Shown piece after piece: positions 1 through 5,030 of a stretch of 5,030 nucleotides of DNA. The DNA is from Planctomycetota bacterium. GTDB taxonomy: Bacteria; Planctomycetota; Phycisphaerae; Tepidisphaerales; Tepidisphaeraceae. Within the stretch, counting starts at the first letter, position 1. Every line of letters begins with the position of its first letter. The position numbers and the translations under genes were made by a program. The notes under the pieces were generated by a model. That model saw only the letters and a list, made by a program, of their open reading frames with translations. It made no database searches and was not told the origin of the DNA. The stretch is from contig JAKORQ010000081.1 in assembly GCA_029777755.1 (NCBI GenBank), positions 1 through 5,030 of the forward strand, read 5' to 3'.

Positions 1-1
1 C

Positions 2-1657
2 CAGCTCAACAACGCGGTCACTCTCGATTCGCCCATCGATTTCCGGCATGGCACGATCACGCTTGCCAACAACGGCTCGATCGCAAGCGGCATCAACATC
101 AGGGGGCTCTGGAGCCGCGTGGTTGTCACCGCACAGCCAGATGGAGATCGCCTGGGCGATTCAGGCCAGATCGTGTTCAACCACGGCGCGTTGATATTCA
201 GGAATCCCGTCGCCAACAGCACTGCCACCGAAACCCTCGGCCCGGTTGTGCTGGCCTCGGGCAAGGCCTACCTGGGCATGGAAAGGGAGGTCAACGCCAC
301 TTCCACGACGACGATATACCTGTCCGAGTTCACTCGCTATAACTCGGCCAGCATCGCCATCGGCGGCAACTATCTGCTGGGCATCACCAACAAGATACTT
401 GTCACCAGTGACGCGGGTAACGATCTGATCACCGGTTCGCTGGTAGGTGGTGGCGGCGCCGCCGGGACCACCAATATCAGCATCCTGCCCTGGGCCACCT
501 ACTCGATCCCTAATTCCGGCTCGCAGGACTCCAACTGGTACGGCGCTGGTACCCACGGGAGTGGCGAAGCTCGCGTCGGCGGATTCGTGACCTATGACCC
601 GGTCAACGGCTTCCGTCCTCTCAACACCACCACCGAGTACGCCCAGGGATTTGAGCTGGCCGGCCCAACCGACAACGTTCGCCTCACCGATGCCTCAAAC
701 TTCTCGCTCGCCAGCAACAAGACCGTCAACTCGATCTTCCTTGATTCCCCCAGCGCGGTGCCCTCCCTTGACCTGGGCGGCAATACGCTGACCGTCACCA
801 GTGGCGCCATCACGACGGCCGACCGGAGCTGGACCATCACTAACGGCACGTTGAACTTCGGCGACAATCCCGGAGTCTTCTCAGGACGATCCAGCCACAC
901 CATCTCCGCGGTGATCACCGGCAACGCCGGCGTCGTCCTCGACAACGTTGGCAGCGGCGTGTTCTTCACGGCCGCCAACGCCTACACGGGCGACACGATC
1001 ATCCACGGTACTCTCCAGACCCAGGGCGGCGCCGACCGCATCCCCGACAGCAGCCATGTACAGATCTCATTAAGTGGAACACTTGTCCTTGGCGACGGCA
1101 CCGCGCGTAACGAAGTGATCGCCTCGCTGGGCGGCTCCGGCCTGCTGCGCTGGGGCAGCAACACGACCCGCAGTTCACTGCGGCTGGGCGAGGGACTAGA
1201 CGTTATCCCAGGCGCAGTCGTCGTGGGAACCTTCCTGGCTCCCGGCGATCCCGAGGGGCCGACCCAGACCGGCACGCTGACGCTTGGCACGGCAACGACC
1301 GCACAGGTTGACGTCGTCTTCCAGCCCGGCTCAACCTACAAGGTCGACCTGCTGAGCGCAGATGACTATGACTCGCTCGCCCTGGCGAAGGGTGCAGCTG
1401 TCATCAACGGTGGCACGCTGGAGCTAAACTTCCTCGGCGGCTACATCCCCGCCGCCGGCGATAGCTTCCGGCTGATCACCACGACGCTTGGCGCGACCGG
1501 TACCTTCAGCACCATCAACAGCAACCTGCCGGGAATCACCTTCACCCAGCAGATTGACGGCAATGACCTGGTGCTGACGGTCGTCCCCGAGCCGTCGATC
1601 GCCGGCCTGCTTGCGGCCACCACCGGCATGGCACTGGCGCGTCGCCGACGTTCGTAG
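2..1657 (+). CDS. Autotransporter-repeat, PEP-CTERM sorted surface protein (5' partial)
   Basis: The reading frame is open to the left edge, so the start codon lies outside the window; the GTG at 119 is merely internal (39 in-frame codons precede it). The visible 551 residues are rich in Gly, Thr, Asn and Ser and almost free of Cys, as expected for a secreted beta-helix. A conserved block around residues 194-214 (FVTYDPVNGFRPL...EYA) resembles the region that precedes the repeat in many planctomycete/verrucomicrobial autotransporter-repeat proteins (from memory). A recognisable autotransporter-associated beta-strand repeat follows at about residues 304-338 (GNAG...GSG...NAYTGDT...GTL). The part after residue 400 has the usual closing pattern (APGDPEGPTQTGTLTLG, GTLELNFLGGYIPAAGDSF, GNDLVLTVVPEP). 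It ends in a PEP-CTERM tail. No outer-membrane beta-barrel is present, so this is not a classical autotransporter. Known role of the family: export by Sec and sorting by an exosortase to the cell surface; the specific function of this protein is unknown. Confidence 0.92.
   Translation, partial: QLNNAVTLDSPIDFRHGTITLANNGSIASGINIRGLWSRVVVTAQPDGDRLGDSGQIVFNHGALIFRNPVANSTATETLGPVVLASGKAYLGMEREVNATSTTTIYLSEFTRYNSASIAIGGNYLLGITNKILVTSDAGNDLITGSLVGGGGAAGTTNISILPWATYSIPNSGSQDSNWYGAGTHGSGEARVGGFVTYDPVNGFRPLNTTTEYAQGFELAGPTDNVRLTDASNFSLASNKTVNSIFLDSPSAVPSLDLGGNTLTVTSGAITTADRSWTITNGTLNFGDNPGVFSGRSSHTISAVITGNAGVVLDNVGSGVFFTAANAYTGDTIIHGTLQTQGGADRIPDSSHVQISLSGTLVLGDGTARNEVIASLGGSGLLRWGSNTTRSSLRLGEGLDVIPGAVVVGTFLAPGDPEGPTQTGTLTLGTATTAQVDVVFQPGSTYKVDLLSADDYDSLALAKGAAVINGGTLELNFLGGYIPAAGDSFRLITTTLGATGTFSTINSNLPGITFTQQIDGNDLVLTVVPEPSIAGLLAATTGMALARRRRS
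911..1015 (+). other. Autotransporter-associated beta-strand repeat motif (one copy)
   Basis: Translated in the frame of the surrounding gene, this stretch gives ITGNAGVVLDNVGSG, then an aromatic beta strand, then NAYTGDT and GTL. This is the spacing typical of the passenger-associated beta-strand repeat (G-G-L-x-K-x-GxGxLxLxGxNxYxGxTxxxxGxL). Only one well-conserved copy is visible; Leu/Lys positions are substituted (VVLDN). Further copies may lie upstream of the window. Confidence 0.75.
1580..1654 (+). other. PEP-CTERM sorting signal
   Basis: The last 25 residues of the repeat protein have the three parts of a PEP-CTERM signal in order: a VPEP motif (Pro-Glu-Pro at residues 529-531 of the visible part), a hydrophobic span of about 14 residues rich in Ala, Leu and Gly, and a basic RRRR cluster followed by a single Ser. 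Proteins with this tail are known substrates of exosortase-type transpeptidases. No exosortase gene is in the window, so one is predicted elsewhere in the genome. Confidence 0.93.
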
Positions 1658-1673
1658 AGCTGCAGTAGTTGCA

Positions 1674-1701
1674 AGGGCGGCGGGCCTGCGCCCGCCGCCT
1701 T
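1674..1701 (+). terminator. Strong GC hairpin, probable terminator of the repeat-protein gene
   Basis: A perfect 10-bp stem (GGCGGCGGGC at 1676-1685 with GCCCGCCGCC at 1690-1699) closes a 4-base loop CTGC; one G-U and one A-U pair extend it to 12 bp. It starts 16 bases after the stop codon. The right arm is followed by TTCCTGCTTGCTT, which is pyrimidine-rich but has no uninterrupted T run, so it is an imperfect intrinsic terminator. It could instead stabilise the 3' end of the message or allow partial read-through into the next gene. Confidence 0.65.
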
Positions 1702-1712
1702 CCTGCTTGCTT

Positions 1713-1719
1713 AAGGGGG
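1713..1719 (+). promoter_or_regulatory. Ribosome binding site fixing the start of the small membrane protein
   Basis: AAGGGGG differs from the consensus AAGGAGG at one base and lies 8 bases before the ATG at 1728. This supports that ATG over upstream in-frame alternative start codons (for example at 1611), which would make the protein run through the PEP-CTERM coding sequence and the hairpin. Confidence 0.7.
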
Positions 1720-1727
1720 CACATAGC

Positions 1728-2201
1728 ATGAGCCTGTCACATTTCATCAACCAGAACAAAGCCGTTTCCATCGGCATTGGCGTGGTCCTGATCATCATCG
1801 CACTGGTGCTGGTGGCCGCCTCGCTGCCTGGTTCTCCTGATCTGCCGGATCGGGCGTACTTCACCGTGGACGACGGCGAAACCTGGTTCGCCGACTCGAT
1901 CAGCAACATTCCCCCGTACATCAAGGACGGCAAGGAAGCCGTGCGTGCATATGTCTACAAGACGAAGCGGGGGAAGGTATTCGTCGCTCACCTGGAGCGA
2001 TACACACCCGAATCAAAGGCGGCCGTCGAGAGTGCCCTGGCAGAGGGGAGCCCGATGCCAGAGTCCCTGACAGTCGAGGTAAAACGCCCGGGAGACAAGA
2101 AGTGGGTCAGGATGGACAAAGACCCGGACGCCTTCAATGAGATTACCTCCGTCCGTTCTCCCGACGATCCGTACGAACCCATAGAGCCAGTAGTTCCTTA
2201 A
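1728..2201 (+). CDS. Small membrane-anchored protein, function unknown
   Basis: This 157-residue protein starts at an ATG with a good ribosome binding site. Residues 1-11 are a short polar head, and residues 12-33 form one strong hydrophobic helix (GIGVVLIIIALVLVAAS) without a signal-peptidase or lipobox motif, so it is probably a single-pass anchor. The likely orientation is N-in with the remaining ~120 residues outside the cytoplasm. The soluble part opens with YFTVDDGETWF (44-54), continues with NIPPYIKDGKEAVRAYVYK (60-78) and HLERYTPESK (88-97), and ends in an acidic, proline-rich tail (SPDDPYEPIEP). From memory, planctomycete genomes carry many short proteins with this pattern of an N-terminal helix followed by DDG-x-T-x-F, IPP and AVRAYV; I know no function for them. 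It lies 10 bases before the heparinase-like gene, and the two are probably co-transcribed. There are no catalytic motifs I can recognise. Confidence 0.82.
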   Translation: MSLSHFINQNKAVSIGIGVVLIIIALVLVAASLPGSPDLPDRAYFTVDDGETWFADSISNIPPYIKDGKEAVRAYVYKTKRGKVFVAHLERYTPESKAAVESALAEGSPMPESLTVEVKRPGDKKWVRMDKDPDAFNEITSVRSPDDPYEPIEPVVP

Positions 2202-2203
2202 GG
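2200..2203 (+). promoter_or_regulatory. Ribosome binding site overlapping the upstream stop codon
   Basis: AAGG begins inside the TAA stop codon of the small membrane protein (2199-2201) and ends 8 bases before the ATG at 2212. Ribosomes terminating on the upstream gene would sit on this site, which favours coupled translation of the two genes. A TAG in the frame of the downstream gene at 2191-2193 rules out any start further upstream than that. Confidence 0.6.
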
Positions 2204-2211
2204 CCAACCTG

Positions 2212-4725
2212 ATGCCGCAACAGTACTCGATAATCGGCCAGCCAGTAGTGAAGTCCAGTGGCCGGGGCGCAGCCATCGAATCAAACACCAGATGGTCAGC
2301 CGTGCAGCAATTCGCCCGATACACCTTCGACGTCGATGGCCGCTTCTGGATGCGCGCGGCTCCGGCCCCCGCCGGCGGCACGCTCTGCCTCGAGTTCGGC
2401 CGGGACGATCTCGTGTGGGCCACCGCAAAGATCCCCTTCCACGATGACTACTGCATCACGGAGATATCGCGCAATGGTCGCGAGATCCGTCTCCGTGCCA
2501 TCGGCCAGGATAAGGAATGGACTTGGCAGATGCGCTTGCGGCAGGACGTAACCGATCCAGTCATCCATGCCGTTGAGGTAACCCGCGGCCAACTGCCGGC
2601 CTGGCAGATGGAGCTTGCCGGCGCTACTCTGCACACCCACAAGGGCATTGCGCTGCACAGCACTCCTGTAGATGGCAGCAGGTTCCGACTCGGGGCGTTC
2701 ACTCAGCACGGCCAGCTATTTGACCTGCGAGACTGGATCTTCGTTGAGCAGGATGGCTACTGCTCTGGAGTGGTCGCGCTGAAACCTGGTAGCTGGTCGG
2801 CGCCGGCGCAAAACTTCATCACCGCCATGGGCAACGGGCAAACGCTTGAGCTGCAATTCCCCCGCCCGGGAGATCGCATGGTGCGTTCGTGGCTCCTGGT
2901 GCATGCATCGACGAGCGAAGCGATTCGCCTGAATCGTGAGGGGATCGACTATTTCGAGCCGAAGGACGGCTATCCTGAGTTCCCCGCCCGCCTGCTCGCC
3001 CGCCACGGATACGCCAGGCCCGAACGCATCGCGAACATCTCCTCTGTTCCCCGCCCTGTTCCGCGATCGCGCTTTCCCTACGGCAATGCGGAAGATCTGC
3101 GCCAGATCCTGTCGCTATGCCGAGAGCATCCCCAGCTAACTGGGGGCTGCCCCTTCTGGGAGGGCCGCTTCGACGAGGCGGCAGAAACGATGCTCAATGC
3201 GCTGCGTACCGCCCTTCGCGCGCTTACAAGCGGCGCCTACCTGCATCCACTGGGCAATCCCGTGGCCCTGCGCCCCGTGGCGCCAGCCATCATCATGTAC
3301 TCCATGCTCGATGCCCTGGATGCGCTTTCCGAGAGTCAGCGGTTTGAAGGCGCCAGCTTGATCTCCGCGTTGGCCGAGCTGCTGATGAGCCGCGACTTTT
3401 ATCCCCATCACGTTGCCATGATTCCCGAGCAACAAAGTGGTTGCGTGCAGCAGATCTACGCGGGGATGCTTAATCAGAACTTTAACACCGACCGCTACGC
3501 CACGGTCGGAATTGCCGGCTGCGCCCTCCACTGGCACAGGCACGCCAGGCGGTGGCTGGCGCATGCGATGCAGCAACTGGATGCCCAGCTTGATTCATAC
3601 CTGTACCCCGGCGGTACGTGGGAAGAGAGCCACACATACGCCAACCATGTGAAGCTGTGCCTTCTCCCCCTGGTTGAGGCGGTCAAGTGGCTACCTGATG
3701 GACAAGACTGGACGGCCGACAGGCGATTCCGCGAGTTGTGCCGATTTTTCGTCCAGCTTCTTTCGCCGCCGGATAAGCTGCTCGGCGGTGCTCGCGGAGT
3801 GCCGGCCATAGGCGACCACGGCTACCGCCCGCCTCGACACCCCGACCATTACTCCTACAGCTACCTGTTCGCCTGGATGGCATCGGCGATACCAACCGAT
3901 CGCGACTATTTCCTGTGGGCATGGCAGCAGAGCGGACGCCAATTGACCCTACCCCACCACGCGCAGGTGAACGTACTGTCGCCAATCTTCTTCGCCCCGC
4001 TCTTGCGCAATGTGATGGGTCCTGCTGCGCAGCCGGATCTTCCCGAGAGGGCGACGCTGGCCGGTTACGGGGCGTACTGCAGACGAGATTTCGGCCAGCC
4101 ATCCGAGTCGCTGCTTGTGGTGCGCTGCGGCGACGCCTGGGGACACTACCATCCAGACCAGGGCAGCTTCTGGTGGTGGAGCCACTGCCGACTCCTATGC
4201 GCCGATGCCGACCTGGGAGAGGGTGAACTGAAGTTCAGGCATGACGGGCATAACGTCGTCGGCTATATCGACCGCGAACCGATGCAGTACCTCTGGCGAC
4301 ACCCCTACACCGTGGAGCAGCTCGCCCACCTGGCCGACGGCACTGATCGCATCGAGTGTCGCGTGCCCTGCTATGCCTGGTACATCGGCGAGCAGAAGGC
4401 AGAGCCGATCCCGCCCGATAAACGCCCCGTGGTCGTTCGGCGCTTTGACTGGCTGGCGGATGGTGTGCTCAGGATCGTCGATCTTTCTGCAGGCGCTCCG
4501 GGTGGACGCATCACCTGGAACCTGCATGTGCCGGCCGCGGATGCCCGGTACGACTCCAGTGAGCAATGCATCATCTTCCAGCTCGACGACAGGGAACAAC
4601 TGAAGGTAAAGCTCCCCTTCGCTCCTGAGTCTGTGCAACTGAGAAAGCTGAAGGTAACCTGGCATCTTCGCTGCGTGTACGAGGAGCGGGAGCTGGTCCA
4701 CGAGCTGCATCACGTGAGCGTGTGA
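2212..4725 (+). CDS. Heparinase II/III-like protein (polysaccharide lyase fold)
   Basis: The 837-residue product has three apparent parts. Residues 1-250 are a beta-rich domain I cannot assign. Residues about 300-600 are helical, resembling the alpha/alpha toroid of heparinase/alginate lyases; they include GGTWEESHTYANH (467-479), typical of the segment carrying the catalytic Tyr (candidate Tyr476), and a candidate neutralising Asn in NQNFN (421-425). Residues about 615-837 match the C-terminal heparinase II/III beta-sandwich: GHYHPDQGSF (644-653; candidate catalytic His645), a G-D-like segment DADLGEGE (665-672) and HNVV (680-683). Known enzymes of this fold cleave uronic-acid polysaccharides by beta-elimination; the substrate here cannot be told from sequence. 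The N-terminus is polar (MPQQYSIIGQ) and has no signal peptide, and an in-frame TAG at 2191 prevents an upstream one, so the protein appears cytoplasmic unless exported unusually. It lies 10 bases after the membrane protein. Family call firm; activity inferred. Confidence 0.9.
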   Translation: MPQQYSIIGQPVVKSSGRGAAIESNTRWSAVQQFARYTFDVDGRFWMRAAPAPAGGTLCLEFGRDDLVWATAKIPFHDDYCITEISRNGREIRLRAIGQDKEWTWQMRLRQDVTDPVIHAVEVTRGQLPAWQMELAGATLHTHKGIALHSTPVDGSRFRLGAFTQHGQLFDLRDWIFVEQDGYCSGVVALKPGSWSAPAQNFITAMGNGQTLELQFPRPGDRMVRSWLLVHASTSEAIRLNREGIDYFEPKDGYPEFPARLLARHGYARPERIANISSVPRPVPRSRFPYGNAEDLRQILSLCREHPQLTGGCPFWEGRFDEAAETMLNALRTALRALTSGAYLHPLGNPVALRPVAPAIIMYSMLDALDALSESQRFEGASLISALAELLMSRDFYPHHVAMIPEQQSGCVQQIYAGMLNQNFNTDRYATVGIAGCALHWHRHARRWLAHAMQQLDAQLDSYLYPGGTWEESHTYANHVKLCLLPLVEAVKWLPDGQDWTADRRFRELCRFFVQLLSPPDKLLGGARGVPAIGDHGYRPPRHPDHYSYSYLFAWMASAIPTDRDYFLWAWQQSGRQLTLPHHAQVNVLSPIFFAPLLRNVMGPAAQPDLPERATLAGYGAYCRRDFGQPSESLLVVRCGDAWGHYHPDQGSFWWWSHCRLLCADADLGEGELKFRHDGHNVVGYIDREPMQYLWRHPYTVEQLAHLADGTDRIECRVPCYAWYIGEQKAEPIPPDKRPVVVRRFDWLADGVLRIVDLSAGAPGGRITWNLHVPAADARYDSSEQCIIFQLDDREQLKVKLPFAPESVQLRKLKVTWHLRCVYEERELVHELHHVSV

Positions 4726-4736
4726 GCTTCTGGAGC

Positions 4737-4754
4737 GCGGGCAAGTTCGCCCGC
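4737..4754. terminator. Short GC hairpin between convergent genes
   Basis: GCGGGC (4737-4742) pairs with GCCCGC (4749-4754) around a 6-base loop. It lies 11 bases after the stop of the heparinase-like gene and 33 bases beyond the stop of the opposite-strand gene, so it could serve both transcripts. There is no T run on either side, so it is a weak candidate for an intrinsic terminator. Confidence 0.4.
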
Positions 4755-4787
4755 ATGCGGCCTCCACATGCTCGTGGGATCAAAGAG

Positions 4788-5030
4788 CTACTTGCGCTTC
4801 TCCAGCGTGATCGCCACTCCGTGCCAGAGGACATCCAACGCCTCGCGGCGCCAGAGTTCTCTCCCGGTCGATGGATCGCCGATATCCAGTAGCCCGTCTT
4901 CGCGCACGCGGAAAAGCACGGCCGTGTGCATCACGCCGGGGATCCAGCCCCATTCCGTCACATAGCGGAGATCCTCCGGCAGCTCTTCTCCCGGCAACCC
5001 CACCTCCAGGATGGCGGCCGCCTCAAGATC
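4788..5030 (-). CDS. Probable C39-type peptidase domain protein, C-terminal end (5' partial)
   Basis: The minus-strand frame is open from the right edge to a TAG at 4790-4788, giving 80 residues; the GTG at 5003-5001 is an internal codon, since the frame continues upstream to the edge. The visible part has the order expected for the second half of a C39-like papain-fold peptidase: a short segment with LPGEELP, then MHTAVLFRV (34-42) with a candidate catalytic His35, then LLDIGDPSTGRELW (47-60) with candidate Asp52 in the conserved DP-x-x-G, then a final strand LWHGVAITL (68-76), like the usual 'lW-x-G-x-a-i-x-l' ending. The catalytic Cys would lie outside the window. Known members cleave double-glycine leader peptides or act as extracellular cysteine peptidases; which applies here cannot be judged. 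It converges on the heparinase-like gene with a 62-base gap, so it is a separate transcription unit. Confidence 0.65.
   Translation of the reverse strand, partial: DLEAAAILEVGLPGEELPEDLRYVTEWGWIPGVMHTAVLFRVREDGLLDIGDPSTGRELWRREALDVLWHGVAITLEKRK

Noticed and set aside
592..1290. Minus-strand open frames opposite the repeat protein (592-978 and 982-1290)
   Set aside because: They are antisense shadows in high-GC DNA, with Pro/Ser/Arg-rich translations and no recognisable domain or convincing ribosome binding site.
1611..1727. N-terminal extension of the small membrane protein from an alternative start at 1611
   Set aside because: It would overlap the PEP-CTERM coding sequence and run through the hairpin with an Arg/Ala-rich low-complexity translation; the ATG at 1728 has a good ribosome binding site and is followed at once by a membrane anchor.
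1424..1933. 169-residue minus-strand open frame spanning the PEP-CTERM tail, hairpin and membrane protein start
   Set aside because: It crosses two plus-strand genes and the hairpin; composition is typical of a shadow frame.
4195..4767. 190-residue minus-strand open frame opposite the end of the heparinase-like gene
   Set aside because: It overlaps the conserved C-terminal catalytic domain on the plus strand; its translation has no recognisable motif and looks like a mirror of GC-rich codons.
4764..4778. Possible small inverted repeat CCAC...GTGG after the heparinase-like gene
   Set aside because: Only four base pairs, expected by chance.
1..5030. Mobile element, CRISPR array, tRNA or phage signature
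   Set aside because: No terminal inverted repeats, transposase-like or integrase-like frame, spaced direct repeats or tRNA-like cloverleaf could be seen on either strand.

Overview
The window looks like chromosomal DNA of a high-GC Gram-negative-type bacterium, most probably a planctomycete (Phycisphaerae-like is my best guess). The lineage is inferred from protein style: an autotransporter-repeat protein ending in a PEP-CTERM tail, a small N-terminally anchored protein of a type I associate with planctomycetes, and a large heparinase II/III-like protein. No rRNA or other marker gene is present to confirm it.

Layout: (1) 2-1657 (+), the C-terminal 551 residues of a secreted, surface-sorted repeat protein whose start lies left of the window. 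(2) 1658-1727, a gap with a strong GC hairpin (1674-1701), then a Shine-Dalgarno-like AAGGGGG. (3) 1728-2201 (+), a 157-residue protein with one N-terminal membrane helix. (4) 2212-4725 (+), an 837-residue heparinase II/III-like polysaccharide lyase-fold protein, only 10 bases after gene 3, with its ribosome binding site overlapping the stop codon of gene 3. (5) 4726-4787, a convergent gap with a short GC hairpin. (6) 4788-5030 (-), the C-terminal 80 residues of a probable C39-type (papain-like) peptidase whose start lies right of the window.

Genes 3 and 4 form a likely two-gene transcription unit. The repeat protein is probably separated from it by the hairpin, and the peptidase-like gene is on the opposite strand and independent. 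A loose theme of cell-surface and polysaccharide biology links the first three genes, but nothing in the sequence proves they work together. I see no mobile element, CRISPR array, RNA gene or clear novel system. The most unusual points are the apparent lack of any secretion signal on the heparinase-like protein and its tight coupling to an uncharacterised membrane-anchored protein.
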